Positions 1-8,285 of a stretch of 64,000 nucleotides of DNA are shown one piece after another. A program made the translations under genes and the position numbers. Positions within the stretch are counted from its first letter, which is position 1; every line of letters begins with the position of its first letter. The stretch spans positions 434,001-498,000 of the forward strand of contig NZ_UAVP01000007.1 of NCBI RefSeq assembly GCF_900446695.1. The letters are read 5' to 3'. The notes beneath the pieces were generated by a model. The model saw only the letters and a list, made by a program, of their open reading frames with translations, was not told the DNA's origin and did not search any database. Source of the stretch: Capnocytophaga sputigena. Its GTDB lineage: Bacteria > Bacteroidota > Bacteroidia > Flavobacteriales > Flavobacteriaceae.

Positions 1-461
1 AAGCCTACTTTGGCTACAATATCAGCTGTATTATAGTTTTCACCTTTGTTGAGATAGTAAGAAGGGGCTGAAAGAATGCCAAAAGGTTTGAGTACTGATA
101 GCATATCGCGTTTGTTGAATGTAAGAGCCGAAGCATACATACTACATCCTGTGAGCGGTAAGCCAATCAAATTAAAATAGGCTTGCAAATAGCCATCTTC
201 ACCTGGGGTGCCATGAATGGCATTGAAAACGGCATCAAAAGTAATTTTACGTCCGTTTACTGTTACCGAGAAGTCGTTTTTATCAATAGGATGTTCGTTG
301 TTTTGAGCATCTACATACACCCATTTATCGCGGTCAATACGAACGAGGTAAGGTACATATTTATCTTGGTTGAGGTTTTTGGCTACTACTGCAGCACTCT
401 TTAAAGAAACGGGAGCTTCATTAGAGTAACCTCCCATTATGATTGCTATATTTTTTTTCAC
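1..461 (-). CDS. ddl: D-alanine--D-alanine ligase, N-terminal part (cut by window edge)
   Basis: This enzyme joins two D-alanines with ATP to make the dipeptide that ends the peptidoglycan stem peptide; it acts in the cytoplasm. Translation begins KKNIAIIMGGYSNEAPVSLK, the usual Ddl opening with a Gly-rich loop. It continues through FDAVFNAIHGTPGEDGYLQA and a segment ending LPLTGCSMYASALTFNKRDM, both typical of the N-terminal and early central domains. About 153 residues lie in the window; the rest is beyond base 1. The best start is GTG at 461; the only in-frame ATG (437) would remove the first strand of the fold. It begins 19 bases after the stop of the zeta-like gene, so the two may be co-transcribed. 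Confidence 0.92.
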   Translation of the reverse strand, partial: MKKNIAIIMGGYSNEAPVSLKSAAVVAKNLNQDKYVPYLVRIDRDKWVYVDAQNNEHPIDKNDFSVTVNGRKITFDAVFNAIHGTPGEDGYLQAYFNLIGLPLTGCSMYASALTFNKRDMLSVLKPFGILSAPSYYLNKGENYNTADIVAKVG

Positions 462-480
462 TTTTACAAGTATTTTTTTC

Positions 481-1206
481 TTATATATTTTCTATTTTCT
501 CAATGAGATAGCGATGTATCCATTCAGGAATAACATCTTGCAAAATCTTCATTTCAGTTCCTTTTTTCTCTATTAAGAGAGAACGTTTATCTGAAAAAGT
601 TGTATCGAAAATAAAAGCTCTATCGGCTATCATAAAAGCTTCGAACAATAATTCCATTGATCTATAATAACGCTCTATTACTTTCTTTTCTAACACATTA
701 TGACCTCCTTTAGTTACTCTTAGCCCAATGCGTTCTATATTGATTTTTGGATCGCGTGTGCTTACAAAGTACAGATATGTTTTAAAACCTTGCTTTTTTA
801 CATTCTTTAAAAACTCAACTTTTGAAGGGTGTGACATTACTGTTTCAAACGAAAAAGTACTTTCTGTACACAGTAATATCTGTCTAAAAAAGTTGGCTAT
901 ACTTGCTGCTATATAGCTATCTATTGGAGTATTTAACACCAAGATATTATCAGTGATAACAATACTTTGGAGTTTTTGCTTATCAATTTGCTTATTTTCA
1001 GCATTTAGTTGAAAACTTTCCCAATCATATTGTGTGATAGGGGTAGGTACATACTCCTCACAGTTGATAAACCCCTGTGTTTTTAGTTGCTTTTCAATAA
1101 TATCAGCATTTACAAAATAACCTACGTTATAATGTTTTTTTACATCTTCTATAAGAGTGGACTTTCCCGAACCATTAGGTCCTGCAAACATACGAAAGCG
1201 TTTCAT
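481..1206 (-). CDS. Zeta-toxin-like P-loop ATPase/kinase
   Basis: A 241-residue P-loop protein. GPNGSGKST (residues 9-17) right after the start is a textbook Walker A motif in the arrangement of the zeta toxin/AAA_33 group, which phosphorylate small molecules such as UDP-GlcNAc in zeta proper. FSFETVMS and a later RxxxRGxxV-like stretch (RIGLRVTKGGHNV) also fit that group, where they line the substrate pocket. Its ATG overlaps the stop of the 74-residue gene upstream by 4 bases, a two-gene layout common in toxin-antitoxin pairs. Whether it is a toxin, and its substrate, are inference; it could be a housekeeping kinase-like ATPase. Confidence 0.75.
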   Translation of the reverse strand: MKRFRMFAGPNGSGKSTLIEDVKKHYNVGYFVNADIIEKQLKTQGFINCEEYVPTPITQYDWESFQLNAENKQIDKQKLQSIVITDNILVLNTPIDSYIAASIANFFRQILLCTESTFSFETVMSHPSKVEFLKNVKKQGFKTYLYFVSTRDPKINIERIGLRVTKGGHNVLEKKVIERYYRSMELLFEAFMIADRAFIFDTTFSDKRSLLIEKKGTEMKILQDVIPEWIHRYLIEKIENI

Positions 1207-1427
1207 ATCGCTTTTTTTAGTTTATAAATACCCTTTTTAACCTTTACAGTTCCAAACTGGGCTTTTTGTCCTAAAGGTACAAGGGTGCCATCAGGTTTTT
1301 CTTCTACCAATTCACCATCTATTACGGTAATATTGCTAAGCCCTAAAGCGCGATTTTCACGGCGCGCTCTTTGCATTGCATTATAAAATATTTCATTTAG
1401 GGCTTCTGTAGGTATTTCTTGTTTCAT
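1203..1427 (-). CDS. Small protein upstream of zeta-like ATPase (antitoxin candidate)
   Basis: A 74-residue basic protein. The first half is predicted helical with many charged residues (AMQRARRENRALGL), followed by a short strand-rich part (ITVIDGELVEEKPDGTLVPL) and a Lys-rich C-terminus. I do not recognise a named family. It overlaps the downstream ATPase gene by 4 bases (ATGA), so the two are translationally coupled. Size, position and coupling suggest an antitoxin or regulatory subunit, but no DNA-binding motif is evident and the role is inferred from context only. Confidence 0.7.
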   Translation of the reverse strand: MKQEIPTEALNEIFYNAMQRARRENRALGLSNITVIDGELVEEKPDGTLVPLGQKAQFGTVKVKKGIYKLKKAI

Positions 1428-1477
1428 ATTAGGTCTTTACTTTGTGGTTGCTTTGTTATGTTCTAAAAAATGATTTA

Positions 1478-2782
1478 CTATTTCTGTCTGAAATACACAT
1501 CAATAGGTACCCCATTAAAATCGAAGTTCTCACGAAGTTTGTTCTCGATAAAACGTCGGTAGGGGTCTTTTACATACTGTGGCAAATTCGCAAAGAAAGC
1601 AAACTGTGGCATAGGGGTAGGCAACTGGGTGCAGAATTTTATCTTGATGTATTTTCCTTTGATCGCAGGGGGTGGATAGTTCTCAATGATAGGCAACATT
1701 ACTTCGTTGAGTTTGCGAGTAGGGATACGCTTAGTGCGGTTGTTATACACTGCTACCGCAGTTTCTATCGCTTTGTAGATACGTTGCTTGTTCAATGCCG
1801 ATACAAACAAGATAGGCACATCGGTGAAAGGTTCTATTTCTTTGCGGATAACTGCTTCGTACTCTTTAGCGGTATTGTTTTCCTTCTCTACCAAATCCCA
1901 TTTATTAACCAATATTACTATGCCTTTGCGATTGCGTTGTGCCAACCAGAAGATATTAGCATCTTGGCTTTCAAAACCTCGCGTAGCATCAAGCATTAAA
2001 ATACATACATCGGAGTGTTCAATGGCGCGAATAGAACGCATCACTGAGTAGAACTCCAAATCCTCTTTCACTTTGGCTTTACGGCGGATACCTGCAGTAT
2101 CAACTAAATTGAACTCAAATCCAAAACGGTTATATTTCGTATCGATAGCATCGCGTGTAGTACCTGCTATATCGGTAACAATATAGCGGTCTTCGCCTAT
2201 AAGAGCGTTGATAAAGGAGGATTTACCCGCATTAGGTCTTCCCACTACAGCAAAGCGCGGTAATGTGTTTTCTTCTTGTGGTTCTTTTACGGGTAAGAGT
2301 GCTACCAAATCGTCAAGCAATTCTCCTGTTCCACTACCATTTACGCTTGATAGGGCATAGAGATGTTCAAAGCCTAAGGCATAAAACTCGTGCATATCGT
2401 TGCGACGGTTGTTGCTATCCACTTTGTTTACCGCTACCAATATTGGTTTATGGCATTTGCGCAACATCTCGGATACAGCTTCGTCCATACCGGTAAGCCC
2501 TTCTTCTACGTTTACCATAAAGATAATCGCATCGGCTTCGTCTATGGCTAAGGCGACTTGTTTGTTGATTTCTTTCTCGAAAGAATCATCACCACCGGCT
2601 AAGTAACCTCCTGTATCTATAACAGAAAAAGAAACCCCATTCCAGTCAGTTTTACCATAATGGCGGTCGCGTGTAACGCCACTCACAGCGTCCACGATAG
2701 CCTCACGGCGTTTTATCAAACGGTTGAAAAAAGTGGATTTACCTACATTGGGGCGTCCCACTACAGCTACTATAGCACTCAT
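1478..2782 (-). CDS. der: Ribosome biogenesis GTPase Der (EngA)
   Basis: Essential double GTPase that assists 50S subunit maturation. Two GTPase domains in tandem are visible: the first has GRPNVGKS (residues 9-16), DTGG (56-59) and NKVD (119-122); the second has GRPNAGKS (181-188), DTAG (228-231) and a later NKWD. A C-terminal KH-like domain follows, ending near [13 protein letters not shown]. Length is 434 residues, normal for the family. An in-frame start 17 codons upstream exists, but the ATG at 2782 places [12 protein letters not shown] at the N-terminus as in homologues, and a good promoter lies just upstream. Confidence 0.97.
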   Translation of the reverse strand: MSAIVAVVGRPNVGKSTFFNRLIKRREAIVDAVSGVTRDRHYGKTDWNGVSFSVIDTGGYLAGGDDSFEKEINKQVALAIDEADAIIFMVNVEEGLTGMDEAVSEMLRKCHKPILVAVNKVDSNNRRNDMHEFYALGFEHLYALSSVNGSGTGELLDDLVALLPVKEPQEENTLPRFAVVGRPNAGKSSFINALIGEDRYIVTDIAGTTRDAIDTKYNRFGFEFNLVDTAGIRRKAKVKEDLEFYSVMRSIRAIEHSDVCILMLDATRGFESQDANIFWLAQRNRKGIVILVNKWDLVEKENNTAKEYEAVIRKEIEPFTDVPILFVSALNKQRIYKAIETAVAVYNNRTKRIPTRKLNEVMLPIIENYPPPAIKGKYIKIKFCTQLPTPMPQFAFFANLPQYVKDPYRRFIENKLRENFDFNGVPIDVYFRQK

Positions 2783-2803
2783 AATATACCTTCTTATTTT
2801 TTG

Positions 2804-2833
2804 CAAAGATAGAAAATAATTGACAAATGGCAA
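2804..2833 (-). promoter_or_regulatory. Bacteroidetes-type promoter for der
   Basis: Read on the minus strand, TATCTTTG (2811-2804) matches the -7 consensus TAnnTTTG, and TTG (2833-2831) lies 19 bp upstream as the -33 element. The der ATG is about 20 bases downstream. This also argues against the longer der start, which would lie inside or upstream of the promoter. Confidence 0.65.
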
Positions 2834-2841
2834 TTATCTTC

Positions 2842-3765
2842 TTATAAACGCTGTTCTTTTTTATACGGATTAGGGCGATAACCTTCCATTAATGCATCGT
2901 TTTCCATTATAAACGGAATGGCATTAGGTTGCTCCCATTCTACATCATATCGGTTCATTAAATAATCGCTGAGCTCAGTGCGATTAGCAAATTTTATCGC
3001 TTGATAAGGTTCTTGGAAAGCGAGTTTTTCGATAAAGAGTAGCTTGCCTTCAAAAGGTACTAATACCCCTACGTGTCCTACAAAGAGGGTGTTTTCTTCT
3101 GGGGTAATTTGAGAATGGAAGACTGCCGATATAAGCGATGCCTTAGTAGGGTCGTTTTTATAACGGAAATTGATACCGCGTTCTTTCCAAGCACTTTGCA
3201 TTGTTTGTAAGTGAGTGTTTATATCTTTAGTATTAGTAGTGGGCACCTCGGTAAAAAGGGCAAAAAAGTTGTTTTCTTCCTCTGGGGTAAAGAACTTTTT
3301 AGGGGTATTATGCAAAGACTCTCGGTCTATAAAAAGTACCTCGTCTTCCTCTTTGCTAGCAAACTTTTTATCTGCAGGGAAAGTAATCAAATCACGCAAG
3401 AGGGTAAAAGAGGTAAGACGACAGTTATAACCCTGAAACATAGGGTATTTAGCTGTCCAAATATTTTGTATAGTAACCTCATCGTATTTAGGTAGTAGGC
3501 TATCAATAGTTACAAATCCTTTGGGTACTAAGCCTGCTTTATCGCCTACGGTTTGGTTGAAAAGGGCTACACTCTCCAAAAAAGAGGCTACATTTTGCTC
3601 AGCTATTCCCGCTGCTGTAAGGGCTTTTTGCACTTCTTCTTGAGTAGCAGTGTCTACCAAATTAGAATAAGTGAGCGGAATGCTCGTTTTTTCAGTTGTT
3701 GCTTTCTTCTGCTCACAAGAAATTGCTCCTAATGAGAGAATTGTTATTAATATAAGTTTTTTCAT
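2842..3765 (-). CDS. Secreted lipoprotein, DUF4300-like
   Basis: A 307-residue predicted lipoprotein: a hydrophobic signal peptide ends in a lipobox with Cys17 (GAISC). The mature part starts with a charged linker and then PLTYSNLVDTATQEEVQKAL, which resembles DUF4300 proteins of firmicutes and Bacteroidetes; that family name is from memory and tentative. No catalytic motif is evident. The downstream neighbour (3772-4506 is upstream on this strand) is separated by 6 bases, so they may share a transcript. Function unknown; probable location is the periplasmic face of the envelope. Confidence 0.75.
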   Translation of the reverse strand: MKKLILITILSLGAISCEQKKATTEKTSIPLTYSNLVDTATQEEVQKALTAAGIAEQNVASFLESVALFNQTVGDKAGLVPKGFVTIDSLLPKYDEVTIQNIWTAKYPMFQGYNCRLTSFTLLRDLITFPADKKFASKEEDEVLFIDRESLHNTPKKFFTPEEENNFFALFTEVPTTNTKDINTHLQTMQSAWKERGINFRYKNDPTKASLISAVFHSQITPEENTLFVGHVGVLVPFEGKLLFIEKLAFQEPYQAIKFANRTELSDYLMNRYDVEWEQPNAIPFIMENDALMEGYRPNPYKKEQRL

Positions 3766-3771
3766 ATAATG

Positions 3772-4506
3772 TTATTTTAGACTTTTCTTTTTAGTTTTAA
3801 AACGTTTTTCCTTAGTATAAGTAGTATATCTTATTCCTGTGCCACAAATGTACATAACAGAACTATAGTAATCCTTTTTCCAAATGCCATTCTCTTTTTT
3901 ATAAACGGCATCTATCTTTTTGTCGAATTGACCAAAGCTAAAATATGCTTTATTTCCTCCATCAAAGAATATGGGTTCTGAAAAAGTGAAACATTCTAGT
4001 TTTTCTGGTCTGTAAATGAGTTCTTTCAATTTTTTGTATACTTTCCAAGCTTCTTTTTCTCTTCTTTTTTTACTCCAATACCATTTTACAGTTACAAAAA
4101 AGGTATGCGGACGAACAAAACGTTCTTTGTCTTTTATGTTTCTCTTTGTAAAAACAAAATCTTGACTATCAAATGATGGTAATAAACTATCTTGAAAACA
4201 TTCTCTTGCTTTTTTGAATGCTTGAAAGTCCCAATACGATGATTTTGGATTTTTTTTTCGCTTCTGAATAGCCTTTATAACACCTTCTGCATCTTTAGAT
4301 AATGCTGGATCACTAAATAAAGAATCTTCTTTTGCATACTCAAATTCATAAGCTGAAGGTATATAGGGCGGTTTTAAGTAAAAATATTCATAATCTTCAG
4401 GAATAAAATCCTTATATATTTGATTGAAAAATTCTTCTTTGCTTTCCTCTTGCGAAAAGAGCAATTTAGAACAGAACAACAATAAGAAGGTTATTTGTTT
4501 TTTCAT
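3772..4506 (-). CDS. Hypothetical secreted protein
   Basis: A 244-residue protein with an N-terminal signal peptide (MKKQITFLLLFCSKLLFSQ) probably cleaved after the SQ pair. The mature protein is rich in aromatic and charged residues, with a very basic C-terminal tail (KEKRFKTKKKSLK). No recognised domain. It lies 6 bases upstream of the lipoprotein gene at 2842 and 21 bases after the Fic gene, so it may be the middle of a short operon. Function unknown. Confidence 0.7.
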   Translation of the reverse strand: MKKQITFLLLFCSKLLFSQEESKEEFFNQIYKDFIPEDYEYFYLKPPYIPSAYEFEYAKEDSLFSDPALSKDAEGVIKAIQKRKKNPKSSYWDFQAFKKARECFQDSLLPSFDSQDFVFTKRNIKDKERFVRPHTFFVTVKWYWSKKRREKEAWKVYKKLKELIYRPEKLECFTFSEPIFFDGGNKAYFSFGQFDKKIDAVYKKENGIWKKDYYSSVMYICGTGIRYTTYTKEKRFKTKKKSLK

Positions 4507-4527
4507 ATTTGTTTGATATAATTAAAG

Positions 4528-5073
4528 TTATATATTGCTCTCATAATAATAAGACTGTTCTATACCTTTAAAAATTACTTCACGGTCATTTACTTTATCA
4601 GTAAGGGCAGGTTGCAACAAAAAGCGCAATTCCAAATCGTTGATAGGGCTACGCTCCATTGCTTGGAGGTAAGGAGCTTTATCTATCAGTTGCCAATTCA
4701 CTACTTTACCTAAGCGTTTTTTGAGTATCAGGTCGAGCCATATACGAGTAGCACGTCCATTGCCTTCCATAAAAGGGTGAGCTATATTCATTTCTACGTA
4801 TTTGGCTACGATTTCTTCAAAAGTATTTTCAGGCATTTGGTCTATTACGGGTAGGATAGCGTGCAAAAACATCGCATTGGCAAAACGAAAACCTCCTTTA
4901 CTGATATTCAACTGACGTATTTTACCCGCAAAATCGTAAAGCCCCTCAAAAAGATAGCGATGTATCTCGCATAATCCTTTAGTGGTACCTACTTCTATCT
5001 GCTCTATAGTCCCACTCTCAAAAAGGCGATAGGCATTTTGCAAACTTTGTGCGTCGATTTCTTGAGTTTTCAT
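4528..5073 (-). CDS. fic: Fic-family AMP transferase, class III (self-inhibited)
   Basis: Fic enzymes transfer AMP from ATP to hydroxyl side chains of target proteins. The signature HPFMEGNGR is present at residues 99-107 with the catalytic His first. The C-terminal helix carries SYYYE, an SxxxE inhibitory motif (Ser174, Glu178), as in class III single-domain Fic proteins such as the Neisseria meningitidis one, whose whole sequence it resembles closely from memory. Here the residue after the Glu is Ser rather than Gly. ATG at 5073 gives 181 residues; an upstream TTG is possible. It follows the GNAT gene by 2 bases, so both are probably co-transcribed. The cellular target is unknown; gyrase subunits are targets in relatives. 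Confidence 0.9.
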   Translation of the reverse strand: MKTQEIDAQSLQNAYRLFESGTIEQIEVGTTKGLCEIHRYLFEGLYDFAGKIRQLNISKGGFRFANAMFLHAILPVIDQMPENTFEEIVAKYVEMNIAHPFMEGNGRATRIWLDLILKKRLGKVVNWQLIDKAPYLQAMERSPINDLELRFLLQPALTDKVNDREVIFKGIEQSYYYESNI

Positions 5074-5075
5074 CT

Positions 5076-5603
5076 TCAATTTTCTCTGTTCAATGTATAT
5101 ACTAAGCTTGTATGTCTCTCTCCTATAAGTGGAAACAAGAAATCTTCAAGGGTATGATGGTAACGGAAGCCACATTTTTCAAGTACTTGCTGTGAGGCAA
5201 TATTTTCCTTGTATGCGCTTGCCCATAACTGGGTAAGGTGCAACTCATCAAAAGCATATTGCAGTACCCTTAGGGTAGCTTCAGTAACATAGCCCTTACC
5301 CCAAAAGTCTTCTCCAAGCCAGTAGCCTATTTCGGCTTCATTTTCCCCTATAGGGAGATTGCTCTCTCCTTGCAAAAGCAAGCCTATACTGCCAATAGGT
5401 GTGTTATTGGGTAGACAAATAGCAAAACTATGAGCCTTACTAAGGACAATCTCAATAATCTCTCGGCTCTCATCTACACTTTTGTGAGGGTTCCAACCGC
5501 ACCGCTTGCCTATAATAGGATTGTGCGCTTGTGTATATAAGGCTTCAGCATCAGTAACTTTCCAAGGGCGAAGCAAAAGATGTTTTGTGTGAAGTGTTTC
5601 CAT
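5076..5603 (-). CDS. GNAT-family N-acetyltransferase (RimJ/RimL type)
   Basis: A 175-residue acetyl-CoA-dependent acetyltransferase. The opening [18 protein letters not shown] is the common start of RimJ/RimL-like GNAT proteins, and [19 protein letters not shown] contains the acetyl-CoA pyrophosphate-binding loop. The later [12 protein letters not shown] motif is the usual motif B. ATG at 5603 (METLHTKH) is preferred over an in-frame GTG seven codons upstream because it begins at the family's normal N-terminus. It is placed 2 bases before the Fic gene. The substrate, protein N-terminus or small molecule, cannot be told. Confidence 0.9.
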   Translation of the reverse strand: METLHTKHLLLRPWKVTDAEALYTQAHNPIIGKRCGWNPHKSVDESREIIEIVLSKAHSFAICLPNNTPIGSIGLLLQGESNLPIGENEAEIGYWLGEDFWGKGYVTEATLRVLQYAFDELHLTQLWASAYKENIASQQVLEKCGFRYHHTLEDFLFPLIGERHTSLVYTLNREN

Positions 5604-5621
5604 AAGATTAGATATTATAAA

Positions 5622-5674
5622 CACACTTTGCCAAAGGTGCGAGCCGCACGGGCAGATAACTTTGGCAAAGTGTG
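5622..5674 (-). terminator. ACTTTGCCAAAG-family hairpin after the M1 peptidase gene
   Basis: A perfect 15-bp inverted repeat (5622-5636 against 5660-5674) with core ACTTTGCCAAAG encloses a loop that holds a second hairpin (GTGCG, AGC, CGCAC at 5637-5649). It lies between the stop of the M1 aminopeptidase and the start of the GNAT gene on the minus strand. It is one copy of a hairpin family seen throughout the window and probably acts as a terminator, although its T-tract is weak. Confidence 0.6.
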
Positions 5675-5704
5675 CAATGTAAAAGAAATTAATTGCTTGT
5701 CGTG

Positions 5705-8176
5705 CTACGACTTGAACATTCCTTTAATCTCTTCTAACATTTTAATTTGTTTTTTCACAGATTCAGTTTGGTTTAAACCGCGTTTGATAGTGATACCTTC
5801 TTCTAGGACATTTGTAAGCATCTCTTTAGCTGCAGGATTTTCCATATCTTTAGCGATTTCTTTGAGTGATTTAGCTAATAATTCTACGTGTGAAGTATTA
5901 TCTAAATGCATTGCCCATTCATAACCTTTTTTGAAGTTGGCAGCGGTATCGGGGTTATCTTTTTCAAAGAAAGGATAGTATATGAAATAAGGAAGTATTG
6001 CAGGGAGATATTGCTCCATTTGGTTATCTACAATTACTCCTGATAATCCTGCTAATTGGTCGGTGTCAAAATCTTTGATGCTTCCTTTTTCAAGGATACT
6101 CTTAGCGCGTGCGGGCTCGGTGCGAGCTATACCATTGATAGCAGCATTTTTGATAGCTCCTGAAGGAGATTCAAGGTTTTTCTCGAATATAGGAGTATAT
6201 TTCTTTTTGTCCTTAGAGGTTGCCAATACCCACATTGCTGCTGATTTAGCTAAGTTTTGAGGATCGGAAGAAGCAATTTTTTCAACTATAGCCATTTCTT
6301 TGGTATTGAGATCGTAGTTGGCAAGTTTTTGCAATGCTAGTATGCGCACTTGGAAGAAAGGATCTTTAAGAGCCGCAATTAGAATATCTTTGCCATCGGG
6401 TTCCATAGGGGCACTTACAGCTTGCAATCTGCTTTTGAGTGATTTGGCGTGTTGCATTTGGAATAAATACTCAGCCCACGATTTTTGGTATTGCTCATTC
6501 ATCAATATTACACCTTCAGGGTTGATGTCTACGAGAGTAGGCATCTTTCTCATTGGGAAGGTGAAAACATTCTCTTTGCGAGCATCTACCCAAACAGTGT
6601 GTCTCATCACGCGATTGTTGATATATAAATCTATATCCAATGGGAATTGGAACAAGAGGTCTTCACTTTGTGTTTGTATCACTTTTAGGGTGAGTTTGCC
6701 TCTGCTGAAACTCTTTTCTACATTCACCACAGGGTTACCATTGTCAAAATACCATTGGTTGAAGAACCAGTTGAGGTCTTTACCACTTACTTTTTCTAAT
6801 GAAAGGCGTAATTGGTGAGCTTCGCCAGTACCGTATTCATTGGTTTTGAGATAATCGGTAAGTCCTGCAAAGAAAGCAGCATCGCCCAAATAATTGCGCA
6901 ACATGTGTAGAATAGCTCCTCCTTTGTTGTAGGAAACTAAATCGAACATATCTTCACGAGAATCATAACCAAAACGCACTAAATCTTTTATAAAATCGTT
7001 GGGGCGGTGCTGGTATTGGAGGGTGTTGTTGCTCAAGTGGTATTCAGCGACATCTTTGCCGTATTTGTGCATCAACCACAAGTACTCGCTGTAGTTAGCA
7101 AACGACTCGTTTACAGTGAGGTTTGACCAGCTTTCGGCAGTTACTAAATCACCAAACCAGTGGTGAGCTAACTCGTGTGCAATAATAGGCTCCCAATAAT
7201 TTTGGTCGGCTAAAGCACCTGCTGTTTGATAAGCACTTTCGGCGTGGCTAACGGCTGTAGTATTTTCCATTGCCCCACTCACAAATTCGCGTACTACCAT
7301 TTGGGCATATTTAGACCAAGGGAAATCGTAGCCAAAACGTTCGGAGAAGAAAGTAATCATTTCGCCTGTGTTGCCAAATATCTGTTTAGCAACAGGTTCG
7401 TATTCTTTTTCAACATAGTATTCAATAGGGACATTACCACGCCAAGGAGTATCTTTAACCACGGCAAATTCTCCTGCTCCCATAAAGAAGAGGTAAGGAG
7501 CGTGAGGTTTATCCATCACCCAATAGTCGGTACGCATATTACCTTTCTTGTCACTGCTTTTTAGCAGACCATTAGAAAGGGTAACAAAGCTTTCGGGCAC
7601 AGTGATTTCAATTTCTTGGGTTGTTTTTTGGTTAGGCTTGTCAATAGTAGGGAACCAGCAAGAAGAACCTTCGGTTTCACCTTGTGTCCACACTTGGCGC
7701 ATAGGTTTATCGGGTTCTCCTTTAGGGTTGATGAAGTAGAGCCCTTTGGCATCAGTAATCGCTAAGCTACCCTTATCGGTTACTTTCTCAGGCTGAGCTG
7801 TGTAGCGGATATAGATGGTGTAGGCTTCATCTTTTTGGTAGGTTTTGTTGAGTTTTATTTTTAGCAAATCGTTTTTATAGCTGTAAGAAAGCCCACGTTG
7901 TTTGCCATTTTGGTCTAAGGCTACCTTGTGGATAATCATTGCCTTAGCATCGAGGATAAGGCTATCGGTAGCATAAAAATAAGGGGCGGCAGTGAGCCAT
8001 TCTTCCCCGTTGAGGGTTTGGTTGTTAAAGTTGAAACTTACCTTTAACTTGGTGTGCTTCAAGGCAGTTTTCTTTTCAGGAGTTGCACGGTAAAGACTTC
8101 TACCCGAAGTATCGGTTTGTGCAAAAGTGTAGCCCGCGAGCAATAGGGCAATGATGGTAAAAAGTGTTCTTTTCAT
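5705..8176 (-). CDS. Secreted M1-family metallo-aminopeptidase
   Basis: A zinc aminopeptidase of the M1 (gluzincin) family, exported by a signal peptide (residues 1-19, ending FAQ). GAMEN (301-305) is the substrate-amine-binding motif; HELAHHW (334-340) gives two zinc ligands and the catalytic Glu335, and Glu357 in NESFANY is the third ligand. The N-terminal beta domain precedes these. The C-terminal third (about 600-823) looks like helical HEAT-type repeats. At 823 residues it is normal for Bacteroidetes M1 enzymes. It probably trims peptides in the periplasm or outside the cell. A -7-like element lies upstream at 8239-8246. Confidence 0.93.
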   Translation of the reverse strand: MKRTLFTIIALLLAGYTFAQTDTSGRSLYRATPEKKTALKHTKLKVSFNFNNQTLNGEEWLTAAPYFYATDSLILDAKAMIIHKVALDQNGKQRGLSYSYKNDLLKIKLNKTYQKDEAYTIYIRYTAQPEKVTDKGSLAITDAKGLYFINPKGEPDKPMRQVWTQGETEGSSCWFPTIDKPNQKTTQEIEITVPESFVTLSNGLLKSSDKKGNMRTDYWVMDKPHAPYLFFMGAGEFAVVKDTPWRGNVPIEYYVEKEYEPVAKQIFGNTGEMITFFSERFGYDFPWSKYAQMVVREFVSGAMENTTAVSHAESAYQTAGALADQNYWEPIIAHELAHHWFGDLVTAESWSNLTVNESFANYSEYLWLMHKYGKDVAEYHLSNNTLQYQHRPNDFIKDLVRFGYDSREDMFDLVSYNKGGAILHMLRNYLGDAAFFAGLTDYLKTNEYGTGEAHQLRLSLEKVSGKDLNWFFNQWYFDNGNPVVNVEKSFSRGKLTLKVIQTQSEDLLFQFPLDIDLYINNRVMRHTVWVDARKENVFTFPMRKMPTLVDINPEGVILMNEQYQKSWAEYLFQMQHAKSLKSRLQAVSAPMEPDGKDILIAALKDPFFQVRILALQKLANYDLNTKEMAIVEKIASSDPQNLAKSAAMWVLATSKDKKKYTPIFEKNLESPSGAIKNAAINGIARTEPARAKSILEKGSIKDFDTDQLAGLSGVIVDNQMEQYLPAILPYFIYYPFFEKDNPDTAANFKKGYEWAMHLDNTSHVELLAKSLKEIAKDMENPAAKEMLTNVLEEGITIKRGLNQTESVKKQIKMLEEIKGMFKS

Positions 8177-8238
8177 CGGTTTATCTTATTTGCTTGAAAT
8201 ATACTGATAATTTATTTTTCAAGGGATGATTTCAACCG

Positions 8239-8246
8239 CAAAGATA
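8239..8246 (-). promoter_or_regulatory. -7 promoter element for the M1 aminopeptidase
   Basis: TATCTTTG on the minus strand fits TAnnTTTG perfectly, 63 bases before the start codon. No clear TTG is seen at the expected -33 distance, so only the -7 half is supported. Confidence 0.45.
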
Positions 8247-8285
8247 TATCTTTTTACTATTATAGCGAAATAAAACGCTAAAAAA

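Noticed and set aside
183-404. Plus-strand 73-residue frame
   Set aside because: It lies opposite the ddl coding sequence and shows no family features.
1442-1999. Long plus-strand open frame opposite der
   Set aside because: It is antisense to the well-conserved second half of Der; no promoter and no plausible protein features.
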